A DNA stretch of 54,510 nt from Isosphaeraceae bacterium (GCA_025356435.1 JANXSY010000238.1:1-54510); one strand, 5' to 3'. Positions 8,617-17,744 are shown, numbered from the stretch's first letter. Numbers and translations are program-made. Notes: a model not told the origin generated them from the letters alone.

Positions 8617-10614
8617 TCAGAATGTGTCGTCGGTTTCGAGGATCGCCGGCTCGACGAGCGCGGGGTCGACTTCGGTCAGAAATCGGCTTGGCTTGGCCAC
8701 GATCGAAACTCCCCAACCGCCGCGTTGGAGGAGGGTGGGATAGGTCAGATAGAGTTCATCCTTGGCCCGGGTGATGGCGACGTAAAAGACCCGCCGTTCT
8801 TCCTCCTCGCCACCTTCTTCTTTGAGACCGCGCGCGTTGGGGAAGCCCTCCTCGACGAGCCGGATCACGAAGACACGCGACCATTCGAGGCCCTTCGCCT
8901 GATGAATCGAGCTGAGGACGAGATGCTGCTCGGGCTCAGCCGAGTCGAGGGTGTCAACCCCGTAGAGGTCGCCCGCGAGCATCAGGTCGGAGATCAACCG
9001 TTCGAGGCTCTCATACTTCGCGGCGAGCACGCCGACTTGTTCGATGTCGCCGATCCGCTGGTCGGGGCGTTCGTAGCGAGCCTTGACCGTCGCGGGATAG
9101 CCGCCCTTGAGAATGGCATGGATCGCGGCGGCTGGATGGGCCTCGGGCTCGGTTGCCTGGATCTTGCGGAGGTCGGCGACGAACCCGGCGAACGCGCCTT
9201 TGCTCTTGGTCGGCAGCAGCGTCATCATCTCGGCCGTGGCGAGCCCTTGGTGCGGGTCAGACGCTGACGAGAGCTGGTTGTAGATCGCCGACGACTTGGC
9301 CGGCCCGATCCCCGGCAAGAGTAGCAAGAGCCGACGCCAGGCCACCTCGTCTCTGGCGTTGACAATCACGCGCAAATAGGCCAGCACGTCTTTGATATGG
9401 GCCTGTTCGAAGAACTTCTGTCCGCTCCGGACGGTATACGGGATGCCGCGAGCGACTAACTCCGCCTGGAGCAAGACGCTGTCGTAGTGATTGCGATAGA
9501 GGACGGCGATCTCACCCAGGTCGGTCCCCTGTTCGTGCCATTCGAGCACCTGCTGGCAGACGAACTCGGCTTCCTCGCTCGCGTCCCGAGCGGGCACCGA
9601 GACGGGGAGCGTACCGGGCGACCGCGCGGAGATGAGCGTCTTGCCGAATCCGCTCGTGTTGTGGCCAATCGAGGCGTTCGTGAAGGCGACGATCTCCGGC
9701 GTTGACCGATAATTGACGTCGAGGGTGAAGACCTTCGCCGACGGGTTCCGCTCAGCGAACTTGAGGATATTGTCATAGTTAGCCCCCCGGAATCCGTAGA
9801 TCGATTGGGCGTCATCGCCGACGGCCGTCAGATTTCCCTGCCCTTCGCGCGTGAGTGTCTCGACGAGCCGCGCCTGGATGGCGTTGGTGTCCTGCATCTC
9901 GTCGACAAGGACGTGGCGAAACCGACCAGCGATCGCCTTGCGTTGATCCGGGAAGTCGCGGATCAGCCGGTCCCACTGGCCGAGCAGGTCGTCATAGTCC
10001 ATGCAGTTTGCCGCGCGTTTGCGGTCGGCATAGCAGACGGCCGTCTTCAGAAGCCGATCTGTCCACTCGGCAAGGTCTGGATAGCGGCGGGCGATGATCG
10101 TCTCGATCGGCTCGCTGACGTTAAATGCGAAACTGATCAGGTTCTGGACCTGAGACGGTTTCGGGGTCATCGCGTTCGTACCGTAAAACCCCGCGTCGTC
10201 CATCGCGAGCCGGATCATGTCGGCCTGGTCTTCGGAGTCGAGGATCGTGAAGTTGGGCGCGAAGCCGAGCGTTTCGGCCGATCGTCTCAGAATACGATTC
10301 CCGATATGATGGAACGTTCCGGCCCAGATCTGCGCCGCATGGGGTCCGATCAGCGTTTCGAGCCGACCGACCATCTCCCTCGCCGCGCGCCGGGTGAAGG
10401 TGACGAGCATGATCGAGTCAGGAGGCACCCCGCGCGCGAGCAGATGGGCGACCCGATAGGTGATGACGCGGGTCTTTCCCGACCCCGGCCCGGCGAGGAT
10501 CAGGTTATAGCCGTCAGGGGCCGTGGCGGCTGCAAGTTGCGAGGGGTTGAGGTCGCGCGCGAACTGGTCGAGGAGTTGGGTATTGGCTTTTCGTTCGAGC
10601 CGGATCTTCCGCAT
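8617..10614 (-). CDS. UvrD/PcrA/Rep-type superfamily 1A DNA helicase
   Basis: A 665-residue ATP-dependent 3'-5' DNA helicase. The motifs are in order: Q-motif (LNPSQLAAAT), Walker A AGPGSGKT at residues 41-48, motif Ia (VTFTRRAAREM), motif II VDEMQDTN (DExx box variant with the acidic pair DE), motif III VGDDAQSIYGFRGA, motif IV (LDVNYRSTPEI), motif V (SIHQAKGLEWSRVFVIRL) and motif VI (VAITRAKDELYLTYP). It is shorter than typical UvrD/PcrA (about 720-750) because the C-terminal tail after motif VI is short. The start at 10614 is assigned where the helicase homology begins; the frame stays open for another kilobase upstream, but that stretch is antisense to thyX. It is divergent from thyX. A role in repair or replication restart is expected. 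Confidence 0.92.
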   Translation of the reverse strand: MRKIRLERKANTQLLDQFARDLNPSQLAAATAPDGYNLILAGPGSGKTRVITYRVAHLLARGVPPDSIMLVTFTRRAAREMVGRLETLIGPHAAQIWAGTFHHIGNRILRRSAETLGFAPNFTILDSEDQADMIRLAMDDAGFYGTNAMTPKPSQVQNLISFAFNVSEPIETIIARRYPDLAEWTDRLLKTAVCYADRKRAANCMDYDDLLGQWDRLIRDFPDQRKAIAGRFRHVLVDEMQDTNAIQARLVETLTREGQGNLTAVGDDAQSIYGFRGANYDNILKFAERNPSAKVFTLDVNYRSTPEIVAFTNASIGHNTSGFGKTLISARSPGTLPVSVPARDASEEAEFVCQQVLEWHEQGTDLGEIAVLYRNHYDSVLLQAELVARGIPYTVRSGQKFFEQAHIKDVLAYLRVIVNARDEVAWRRLLLLLPGIGPAKSSAIYNQLSSASDPHQGLATAEMMTLLPTKSKGAFAGFVADLRKIQATEPEAHPAAAIHAILKGGYPATVKARYERPDQRIGDIEQVGVLAAKYESLERLISDLMLAGDLYGVDTLDSAEPEQHLVLSSIHQAKGLEWSRVFVIRLVEEGFPNARGLKEEGGEEEERRVFYVAITRAKDELYLTYPTLLQRGGWGVSIVAKPSRFLTEVDPALVEPAILETDDTF

Positions 10615-10734
10615 TGCTGCCCGCCCAATCGCCGTAAGCGTCCGACATGACCAGGATGTCGCCCGCGCAACTCCATTTACGAACAGCTTATCATAACGAG
10701 ACCACACCCCGCGCCGACCCAGAGACGAGACTCC

Positions 10735-11529
10735 GTGGACAGCACGCCGACAACCACGATCCTCCGCGACCCCAAGGTCTATCTCGTCGGCCGCCAGCAG
10801 GTCGATGAGACGGCCGTGGCCGAGTTCCTCGCCGACCACGAGGTCTCCACATGGTCGACCGACACCGACGAAGCGGGCGAAAAGCTCGTCGAGGTCGCTG
10901 GCCGGCTCTGCTACATGTCGTTCGCGCGGCCCCGTCCCGGCGGCAATCGGGCCTATGTTGGTCACATCCTTGAAGTCGGACACGGCAGCGTCCTCGAACA
11001 CGCTGTGTTCAACTTTATCATCACGGGTGTCAGCCGGTCCTTCACGCATGAACTTGTCAGGCACCGTGCGGGATTTGGATATTCTCAGTTGAGCCAACGC
11101 TTCGTCGACGAGTCGGAGTGCTCGTTCGTCGAGCCCGATGTGATCGGCGACGACCCCGAACTCCACGCGATCTGGCTCCGCGCCATCGAGCAGAGCCAAG
11201 ACGCTTACCGCCTCCTGGCCGACCGCCTGGCCGCCAAGTTTGCCTTGATCGAAGACAAGACCTTGCGCCGCAAGAAGGCCCGCGAGGCCGCGAGGTCGGT
11301 CTTGCCGAACGCGACCGAGACCCGGATCTTCGTAACCGGCAACGCTCGGGCGCTCCGTCATTTCATCGAGATGCGGGGTGACGCCGCGGCCGATGTCGAG
11401 ATCCGCAAGGTCGCCCTGGCCGTGCTCCGGCTCCTCCAGGCCGATAGCCCCAACCTGTTTGGTGACTACGAGATCATCGACCTTCCCGAGGGCGGGCAGG
11501 CATCCAGGACGGCTCACCCGAAGGTCTAA
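10735..11529 (+). CDS. thyX: FAD-dependent thymidylate synthase ThyX
   Basis: A 264-residue flavin-dependent thymidylate synthase, which methylates dUMP to dTMP using methylenetetrahydrofolate, NADPH and FAD. The ThyX signature is R109-H110-R111 followed by AGFGYSQLSQR, which supplies the FAD and dUMP contacts. The C-terminal TRIFVTGNARALRHFIEMR is the second conserved dUMP-binding block. The start is GTG at 10735. No thyA is seen in the window, and no folA is seen either. It is divergent from the helicase gene with 120 bases between them. Rho follows downstream after 228 bases. Confidence 0.96.
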   Translation: MDSTPTTTILRDPKVYLVGRQQVDETAVAEFLADHEVSTWSTDTDEAGEKLVEVAGRLCYMSFARPRPGGNRAYVGHILEVGHGSVLEHAVFNFIITGVSRSFTHELVRHRAGFGYSQLSQRFVDESECSFVEPDVIGDDPELHAIWLRAIEQSQDAYRLLADRLAAKFALIEDKTLRRKKAREAARSVLPNATETRIFVTGNARALRHFIEMRGDAAADVEIRKVALAVLRLLQADSPNLFGDYEIIDLPEGGQASRTAHPKV

Positions 11530-11596
11530 CTTCGGGCAACGATCGCGCCGGACGGCATGGACAGAACGGGTTCGCAACGGGTAGACTAAATTACTC

Positions 11597-11761
11597 ATGC
11601 TTCCCGATGAATGCCCCACCGGCCTCCGTTGTAGGCCAGACTTCCTCCTATCGACGACGTTACCCCTCTCACCTCGCGACCTCTCGTCAAGAGTTCTCGA
11701 CGTGCGTACGCCGGCATATTTTCCTCTCTGCGGTCTGATTCAAGCGCGAGCGACCTCATGA
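11597..11761 (+). CDS. possible rho leader ORF (54 codons, overlaps rho start)
   Basis: An open frame from ATG 11597 to TGA 11759-11761 encodes a 54-residue peptide beginning MLPDECPTGLRC. Its stop overlaps the rho start as ATGA, the geometry of translational coupling. Against it: no clear ribosome binding site, and only about 56% G/C at third positions by hand count, lower than the real genes around it. Rho genes in other bacteria are autoregulated through their leader, so a leader ORF is plausible but unproven. Confidence 0.25.
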   Translation: MLPDECPTGLRCRPDFLLSTTLPLSPRDLSSRVLDVRTPAYFPLCGLIQARATS

Positions 11762-12879
11762 GCACGGCGGAACTGACTCATACGGGCGTGTTGGAGATGC
11801 ATCCTAAGGGATACGGCTTCCTCCGCGATCCCAAACGCAACTTCAAGCCCGGCGTCAACGACGTCTATGTCGGCTCTCCCTTCCTCGCCAAGTTTGGGCT
11901 CAAACAGGGTGTGAAGGTGACGGGCAAGGTTGAGGCGGCGAGCGGGAAAGACGGCCCCAAGCTCACCGAGCTTATCGAGATCGAAGGCCGGACTCCCGAG
12001 CAATATGCGGGCCTTGCTCGGTTCGACGAACAGACCGCCATCGACCCCCACGAGCGGATTCGACTCGAAGTCGGGCCTGAGCCGATGGGGATGCGGGTGA
12101 TGGACCTGCTCACGCCGATCGGCAAAGGCCAGCGCGGGCTGATCGTCGCTCCGCCCCGGTCGGGCAAGACGATCCTGCTCCAGCAGATGGCCGCGTCGAT
12201 CGCCAAGAATCACCCCGAACTCCACCTGCTCGTGCTGCTCGTCGACGAGCGGCCCGAAGAGGTCACAGAGATGCGCCGGTCGGTCCACGGCGAGGTGATC
12301 GCCTCGTCGTCCGACAACACGACCGAAGAGCAGATCCGGCTCGCCCAGCTGACCGTCGATCGCGCCAAGCGGATCGCCGAAGGGGGCGGGCAAGTCTTGA
12401 TCCTGCTCGACAGCCTGACCCGCCTGGCCCGAGCTTACAACAAGGGCTCGAATTCAGGCCGGACGATGAGCGGCGGTATCGACATCAAGGCGCTCGACAT
12501 CCCCAAGCGCCTCTTCGGCGCGGCCCGCAAGTTCGACGAAGGGGGCAGCCTGACCGTCCTTGCCACCTGCCTGATCGAGACCGGCAGTCGGATGGACGAG
12601 ATTATCTTTCAGGAGTTCAAAGGCACCGGCAACATGGAGGTCGTGCTCGACCGCCGTCTCGCCGACCGCCGCGTCTGGCCCGCGATCGACATCCAGCAGT
12701 CAGGCACTCGCAAAGAAGAACGCATCCTCGACGCCGACACGCTGGCGAAAGTGACTCTCCTCCGTCGCAGCCTCTCCGAATTGAAGCCGATGGAAGCGAT
12801 GGAAGGACTCGTCCGCCAGCTCGGCAAGACGCAGTCGAACGCCGAGTTCCTCGAAAAGATCGCCAAGTTTCAGAAGTAA
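11758..12879 (+). CDS. rho: transcription termination factor Rho (short form)
   Basis: A 373-residue Rho: a hexameric RNA-dependent ATPase helicase that ends transcription. The cold-shock-like primary RNA-binding domain starts almost at residue 9 ([16 protein letters not shown]). The ATPase core has Walker A APPRSGKT (K137), Walker B ([16 protein letters not shown]), the R-loop region and the conserved C-terminal [20 protein letters not shown]. The N-terminal helix bundle (Rho_N, about 45 residues in E. coli Rho of 419) is absent. The upstream in-frame codons contain no ATG/GTG before a TAG at 11632, so the short form is not a start error. The ribosome binding site is weak. Confidence 0.96.
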   Translation: MSTAELTHTGVLEMHPKGYGFLRDPKRNFKPGVNDVYVGSPFLAKFGLKQGVKVTGKVEAASGKDGPKLTELIEIEGRTPEQYAGLARFDEQTAIDPHERIRLEVGPEPMGMRVMDLLTPIGKGQRGLIVAPPRSGKTILLQQMAASIAKNHPELHLLVLLVDERPEEVTEMRRSVHGEVIASSSDNTTEEQIRLAQLTVDRAKRIAEGGGQVLILLDSLTRLARAYNKGSNSGRTMSGGIDIKALDIPKRLFGAARKFDEGGSLTVLATCLIETGSRMDEIIFQEFKGTGNMEVVLDRRLADRRVWPAIDIQQSGTRKEERILDADTLAKVTLLRRSLSELKPMEAMEGLVRQLGKTQSNAEFLEKIAKFQK

Positions 12880-12983
12880 CCCTCGCGATGCCAGGTGCCT
12901 CCGATCCTTCAACTGGCAACGAGACGATCGTTACCGTGAATCCGCTCTTGCAACGTACTCTGCAATCAGCATGAGGCGTACAC

Positions 12984-13226
12984 TTGGTTTGCCCAAGATG
13001 TGATGGACAAGGTTCAATTCTGGATGTGCGTGTCGATAAGACAGGCATTATTTTGCAGTTACGCGATGAATGTGACGCGACCTGGTTTCATGGCGAGCAA
13101 CCTTCACTGACGTCCTTCTTTGACTTTCGAACAGACATGCGGTCCATTGGACTTATGGGATTGTGGTCTGAAATATCGGTGATGCCCGAAACGGGTCAAG
13201 ACAAAGACCCTTGCGGTTCCATCTGA
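12984..13226 (+). CDS. small CPxC orphan protein of unusual base composition
   Basis: An 80-residue protein with an N-terminal CPRCDGQG motif, a beta-strand region, then DECDATWF and a C-terminal helical FFDFRTDMRSIGLMGLW. The pattern resembles small zinc-ribbon-like orphans found singly in many bacteria, in which two CxxC pairs bracket a beta hairpin; here the second pair is incomplete (LRDEC instead of CxxC). The start is TTG at 12984 with GAGG six bases upstream; the in-frame TGA at 12972 limits it. Only about half of the third positions are G or C by hand count, far below the neighbours, suggesting transfer. Some relatives are immunity-like proteins, but that is inference. Confidence 0.65.
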   Translation: MVCPRCDGQGSILDVRVDKTGIILQLRDECDATWFHGEQPSLTSFFDFRTDMRSIGLMGLWSEISVMPETGQDKDPCGSI

Positions 13227-13389
13227 CCGATTCGTTGACGGGAGCCATCCCGACCCGCTCTGCGTCTCCTAACGTTGCGATCATCGCTCGGCCTGTTCAT
13301 GTGCGATACATACTCCCCACTTTGTGCCGACACTCGGGTCCGCTACACTCATTGGTCTGCTACTGACTCTCATCCCCGAGGTATCCCCA

Positions 13390-14937
13390 ATGATCCGCGT
13401 CTCCCCAGCCAAGTGGGCCGGCCTGCTGGTCCTCGCCCTGCCGCAACTCGCCAATGCCGACGTCAAGCTGCCTGCGATCTTCACTCCCCACATGGTCCTC
13501 CAGCGCGACCTCAAAGACCGCGTCTGGGGCTGGGCCGACGCGGGTGAGAAGGTTAGCGTCTCGATCAACGGCCAGACCAAGTCGACCGTGACCGGCAAGG
13601 ACGGCAAGTGGACCGTCACGCTCGACCCGATGTCGGCGGGAGGGCCCCATTCGCTCTCGATCAACGGCAAGAACACGCTCGTGATCGACGACGTCCTCAT
13701 CGGTGAGGTCTGGATCTGCTCGGGACAGTCGAACATGCAGTGGAACCTTGGCGCGGCCAACGATGGCGACATGGAAAGCCTTACCGCCAAGTATCCCAAG
13801 ATTCGGATGATCTCAGTCCCCCAGGTCGGCTCTCAGGAGCCCCAGGCCGACTTCAAGGGGAAGTGGGAAGTCTGCACCCCCGCCACCGCGCGCGACTTCT
13901 CGGCCGTGGGCTATTTCTTCGGCCGACAGCTCCATGAAACGCTCAACGTGCCGATCGGCCTGATCGACGACTCATGGGGCGGATCGGCGTGCGAGGCCTG
14001 GGTCCGTCGCGACCTGCTCGAAGCCGACCCCAAGTATGCCCCGATCCTGGCCTCGTGGAAGGAGCTCGAAGCCGACCCCTCCAAAGCGGACGCGGCCTAT
14101 GAGAAACGGCTCGCCGCCTGGAAGGTTGCCGCCGAGAAAGCCAAAGCCGATAAGAAGCCCGTCTCGCGCAAGCCTAACGGTCCCCAGGATGATCTCAAGG
14201 GCAACCACCGGCCCGGCAACCTCTACAACGGCGTGCTCAAGCCTACGATCGGCTACGGTATCCGGGGCGCGATCTGGTATCAGGGCGAGTCGAACACCAG
14301 CCAAGCCCGACTCTATCGTGACCTCTTCCCGCTCATGATCAAGAGCTGGCGTGACGACTGGGGCATCGGTGACTTCTCGTTCTACTGGGTCCAGCTCGCC
14401 GACTATCTGCCCGAACTTGCCCAGCCCGGCGACAGTTCGTGGGCCGAGCTTCGCGAAGCCCAGACGATGACGATGAGCAAGCTGCCCAACACCGGCGAAG
14501 CTGTCATCATCGACCTCGGCGAGTCGCAAGACATCCATCCGCGCGACAAGCAGAACGTCGCCAAACGGCTGGCGCGATGGGCCTTGGCCCGCGACTACAA
14601 GATCAACATCCCGTACCAGAGCCCCACCTACAAGTCGATGGAAAAGAAAGACGGCAAACTCGTCCTCGCCTTCGACCACATCGGCAACGGTCTCAAGGCG
14701 TTCGACGTGTCCGAGATTTCCGGATTCGCCGTCGCCGGCAAGGACCAGAAGTTCGCCTGGGCCAAGGCCAAGCTGGTCGGCAAAGACCACGTTGAGGTCT
14801 GGGTTGAAGGCCTATCTGACCCGGTCGCCGTCCGGTATGACTGGGCCGATAATCCCACCGGCAACCTCTACAGCATTGAGGGCCTGCCGCTCACTCCGTT
14901 CCGGACCGACGACTGGAACCGGAAAGGCGTGAAGTGA
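13390..14937 (+). CDS. sialate O-acetylesterase
   Basis: A 515-residue exported SGNH-type esterase. A signal peptide (residues 1-21, ending LPQLANA) precedes a small beta-sandwich (residues ~25-105). The catalytic domain then follows with the nucleophile block CSGQSNMQW (Ser near 114), GGSACEAW, the block IWYQGESN and a C-terminal IHPRDKQNVA carrying the Asp/His pair region. These enzymes remove O-acetyl groups from sialic acid or from plant or bacterial polysaccharides, so this is likely part of periplasmic glycan breakdown. The start at 13390 is preceded by GAGG at 13378-13381. It runs convergently into the DUF1080 gene, leaving six bases between the stops. Confidence 0.92.
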   Translation: MIRVSPAKWAGLLVLALPQLANADVKLPAIFTPHMVLQRDLKDRVWGWADAGEKVSVSINGQTKSTVTGKDGKWTVTLDPMSAGGPHSLSINGKNTLVIDDVLIGEVWICSGQSNMQWNLGAANDGDMESLTAKYPKIRMISVPQVGSQEPQADFKGKWEVCTPATARDFSAVGYFFGRQLHETLNVPIGLIDDSWGGSACEAWVRRDLLEADPKYAPILASWKELEADPSKADAAYEKRLAAWKVAAEKAKADKKPVSRKPNGPQDDLKGNHRPGNLYNGVLKPTIGYGIRGAIWYQGESNTSQARLYRDLFPLMIKSWRDDWGIGDFSFYWVQLADYLPELAQPGDSSWAELREAQTMTMSKLPNTGEAVIIDLGESQDIHPRDKQNVAKRLARWALARDYKINIPYQSPTYKSMEKKDGKLVLAFDHIGNGLKAFDVSEISGFAVAGKDQKFAWAKAKLVGKDHVEVWVEGLSDPVAVRYDWADNPTGNLYSIEGLPLTPFRTDDWNRKGVK

Positions 14938-14943
14938 CGATCG

Positions 14944-15555
14944 TCACCGCGTCGCGATCGGCTTGATCCGGACGTTTCGGAACCGTACCGCGCCCCCCTG
15001 TGATTGGAACCCGATCGGCCCTGGGTCGCCCTGAAACGTCCCTCGGCCGATCTCGACTCCATTGAGCCGGCTCACCACGATGCGACCTCTCATCTCGATC
15101 TCGACCTCATTCCAGCGCCCGGCGGGTCGAACCGCCCGGCGCTGGGCGTCGCCATTGGTCTCACCTTCGTAAGTGGCGTCGATCGCGAAGAGGCCGGCGG
15201 GGTCGTCGGGGGTGAGTTGACATTCAAGGCACGACGGCCAAACTTTATGCGGTAGCTTGATCCGCAACAAGACGCCGCTGTTCGAGTCGATCGCGTCGGC
15301 GTTGCCACCTTCGGGCAGGTCAAACTTCCAGTCGAACCGCAAGCGAAAGTCGCCATAGCTCGCCTTCGTGACGAGATAGCCGCGAGGTGATCCGGTCAAT
15401 CGAATCTCGCCGTCGACGAACGAGACCGAATCATCAACGAGCTTGATCCGGTCGAAAACGGCCTGCGGATCGTCGGCCAGCAAGGAGATGAATCCCTCGT
15501 CTCCCTCCCCCATCGCGAGGAATCCGACCAGGCCGAGCAGTAGGCTGGCGAGCAT
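14944..15555 (-). CDS. DUF1080 (3-keto-disaccharide hydrolase-like) exported protein
   Basis: A 203-residue protein with a short signal peptide (MLASLLLGLVGFLAMG) and one DUF1080 concanavalin-like beta-sandwich: YGDFRLRFDWKF, NSGVLLRI, then GRWNEVEIEMRG, NGVEIGRG and the typical end GPIGFQSQGGAVRFRNVRI. Such domains bind or cleave glycans and are multiplied in planctomycetes. The start at 15555 has GAGG eight bases upstream. It is divergent from the small gene at 15624 and convergent with the esterase, with which it may act on the same glycans. A second member lies at 41904. Confidence 0.88.
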   Translation of the reverse strand: MLASLLLGLVGFLAMGEGDEGFISLLADDPQAVFDRIKLVDDSVSFVDGEIRLTGSPRGYLVTKASYGDFRLRFDWKFDLPEGGNADAIDSNSGVLLRIKLPHKVWPSCLECQLTPDDPAGLFAIDATYEGETNGDAQRRAVRPAGRWNEVEIEMRGRIVVSRLNGVEIGRGTFQGDPGPIGFQSQGGAVRFRNVRIKPIATR

Positions 15556-15623
15556 GAAACGTCCTCACACAAGACTCGATAACGCGGCCCTGGGCATCGT
15601 AGCGGGGAATGGGAGTGAGGTCC

Positions 15624-15908
15624 ATGAGCGAGTCATCATCCAGCCTCCCCCCTGAGCGTCGGTCGGCACTCGCCGACAAGGGCCAACGGCTCTACGCGAA
15701 AGACTGCGGGGCAGACGGGAGCGGCCTCTGTGCGGAGGGGTTCGCGGCACACATGGTCAGGCTCGGCCACTTTGAGGTCGTTCACGAGTATCTGATATTC
15801 CTCGAAATCGAGTTGGCTCGGCTCGCAGTGACTGACCCGGATCGGGGCTCGAAAACGGCGGATCTCATCCATCGAATTCGGCGAAAGTTGATCGACGCGA
15901 CGGTCTGA
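15624..15908 (+). CDS. small hypothetical protein
   Basis: A 94-residue soluble protein with no recognised domain. It has a Ser-rich start (MSESSSSLPPERR), a middle AKDCGADGSGLCAEGFAAHM with two cysteines, and a C-terminal helical pair (EVVHEYLIFLEIELARLAV, DLIHRIRRKLID). Support for coding is a good ribosome binding site (GGAGTGAGG, start 15624), sensible third-position usage and two plausible amphipathic helices. It is divergent from the DUF1080 gene, 68 bases away, and 108 bases before the FGE-like gene. A frame on the other strand is open here too, but is less convincing. Confidence 0.6.
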   Translation: MSESSSSLPPERRSALADKGQRLYAKDCGADGSGLCAEGFAAHMVRLGHFEVVHEYLIFLEIELARLAVTDPDRGSKTADLIHRIRRKLIDATV

Positions 15909-16016
15909 TCGAGACCGTGATTTCCAATCCATCGACGCATCCTTCACCTTGCTCAAGCACGGTCGTACCGTTACCCTGAACGTGTTGCGAATTTTGCAAG
16001 AAGGGGAGCGTTGCGC

Positions 16017-17720
16017 ATGGCCGACGGTGACGAACCTATCCGCCCTCGTCCGCCGGTCCCCACCAAGCCCGGCCAGCCCCTGCCCCGACTCTGGAAGACC
16101 GAGCCCGATCCAGAGCCCGAAGACGACAAGCCCGCGACCGACCGACGCTCCCGTACGGCCCGAGAGAAGGCCGAGAAGGCGGAGGCCGAGAAGCCCAAGG
16201 CTAAATCGAAGGCAAAGGCGAAGCGCGAGCCCGAGCGAAAGGCGTCGAAAGGTGCCGGCCCCTCCAAGGGCAAAGGGGTGCTCCTCGAAGAGACGCCCGA
16301 GTTGGACACCTATGAGAGTCGGCAGCGTGTCCGGCTCCTCGTCGGCGGTCTGATCGCGGCCGTGGCGTTGCTCACGGGCTTTTATCTCCTCCGGTCGCTC
16401 AATGGTCCGTCGATCTCCGACGAAGAGATCGTTGACCTCGGCCCCGTCGCCCCTGACTCGATCGCCGTCGCCGCGCATCTGACCCCGGACAAGCTAGAGC
16501 AAGAGGCCAGGGTCCTTCTCGACAACGCGCGGACGCTCGCGAAGAACGGCAAGATCAAGGAATCGACCGTGATCTTGCAGCGGATCGGCACGTCCTATCC
16601 GAAGTCTGCGACGGCCGCCCTGGCCAAGGCGGCCCTTGACCGCCCAGCACGGAACCTGCCGCTCTTCCTCGACGAAGAGGTGATTGTCGCCACCACGACC
16701 GCCCCGAAGGCCAAGACGGCCCCGACCATTGTCAACGCGGTCGACCCCAACGCGACCATCGTCGCGCCCGGTTCGGCGGGCAACGCTACGGTCCACCTCA
16801 ATCCGAACCCGGCCGAAGCGCCTCGGGCTTCGTCTGAGTCCGTCGCGGGTAAGGCGGCCGTCGCCGCGAGGCCACTGCCGGCAGGCTTCCGGATGGAGGC
16901 CGAATCGGGCGTGCATGGCTCGGGCTGGCCCTACCAGATCGTGAGCGATCGCGACGGCGCGGTGATGGTGCTCGTCCCCGCCGGCACCTTCACGCAAGGC
17001 CGAGACGAAGGCAGCCCCGACGAAGCTCCCGCGCACAAGGTCAAGCTCGGGGCCTTCTATGTCGACCAGCATGAGGTAACGATCCGTCAGTATGATCTCT
17101 ACCTCAAGGAGACCGGCCGTCGCCGCGGGCCGCCTCGCAAAGAGGCATCGGCCCCGGCGACGCGAGGCGAGGAAGACCCCGTCACGCACGTCACCTCGCT
17201 CGATGCGAAGGCGTATTGCGAGTGGGCTGGGAAACGGTTGCCGACCGAGGCCCAGTGGGAGGCCGCCGCACGATCGACCGACGGCCGCCTCTTCCCCTGG
17301 GGCGGGTCGGAGCCGGTCTGGAGCCGTCCGCGTCTGCCCAGGCAGATCGACCCCATCGGCTCCTATCCGCTCGACCAATCCCCCTATGGCGGCCTCGACT
17401 TCGCCGGCAACGCCTGGGAGTGGACTCAGGACTGGTTCGATTCCAAATATTATCAACAACTTAAGGGAGTGGTCACCGAGAACCCCACCGGCCCCGCCTC
17501 CAGCCGCGCCCGCCCTGCGATGGTGGTGGTCAAGGGCGGCTCGAAGAACTGGACCATCCCCTGGCGAGAGGGGTTGAAGGTCGATGCCAAGCTACCCTAT
17601 GTCGGCTTCCGGGGCGTCCTTCCGCTCGAACAGACGGCCGATGGCGTGATCGCTCCGCCTCCTGCGAACGGCCAGCCCAAGGCTCCTACCCCCGCGTCGA
17701 ACGGCATTGTTCCGTTCTGA
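16017..17720 (+). CDS. membrane-anchored FGE/SUMF1-like protein
   Basis: A 567-residue protein. Residues 1-100 are a disordered, Lys/Glu/Pro-rich cytoplasmic part. One membrane helix (LLVGGLIAAVALLTGFYLL) follows near residue 110. A linker with a possible TPR-like helix pair (LLDNARTLAKNGKIKESTVI) comes next, and the C-terminal ~250 residues form a formylglycine-generating-enzyme fold: VPAGTFTQGRDEGSPDEAP, FYVDQHEVT, CEWAGKRLPTEAQWEAAA, GNAWEWTQDW, VVKGGS, YVGFRGVL. True FGEs carry a redox Cys pair, including one in GFRCV; here it reads GFRGV, so sulfatase activation is unlikely. The start at 16017 has GGAG ten bases upstream. Confidence 0.85.
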   Translation: MADGDEPIRPRPPVPTKPGQPLPRLWKTEPDPEPEDDKPATDRRSRTAREKAEKAEAEKPKAKSKAKAKREPERKASKGAGPSKGKGVLLEETPELDTYESRQRVRLLVGGLIAAVALLTGFYLLRSLNGPSISDEEIVDLGPVAPDSIAVAAHLTPDKLEQEARVLLDNARTLAKNGKIKESTVILQRIGTSYPKSATAALAKAALDRPARNLPLFLDEEVIVATTTAPKAKTAPTIVNAVDPNATIVAPGSAGNATVHLNPNPAEAPRASSESVAGKAAVAARPLPAGFRMEAESGVHGSGWPYQIVSDRDGAVMVLVPAGTFTQGRDEGSPDEAPAHKVKLGAFYVDQHEVTIRQYDLYLKETGRRRGPPRKEASAPATRGEEDPVTHVTSLDAKAYCEWAGKRLPTEAQWEAAARSTDGRLFPWGGSEPVWSRPRLPRQIDPIGSYPLDQSPYGGLDFAGNAWEWTQDWFDSKYYQQLKGVVTENPTGPASSRARPAMVVVKGGSKNWTIPWREGLKVDAKLPYVGFRGVLPLEQTADGVIAPPPANGQPKAPTPASNGIVPF

Positions 17721-17744
17721 CTGAAGCGGGATCGACGACGAAGA

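Noticed and set aside
10615..11619. The helicase reading frame continues open for a kilobase upstream on the minus strand.
   Set aside because: This part is antisense to thyX, whose motifs are clear, and shows no helicase or other domain. The helicase homology begins at 10614.
15434..15679. Minus-strand frame with a protein-like DLTPIPRYDAQGRV stretch.
   Set aside because: It overlaps both the DUF1080 gene start and the better-supported plus-strand gene at 15624, and has no ribosome binding site.
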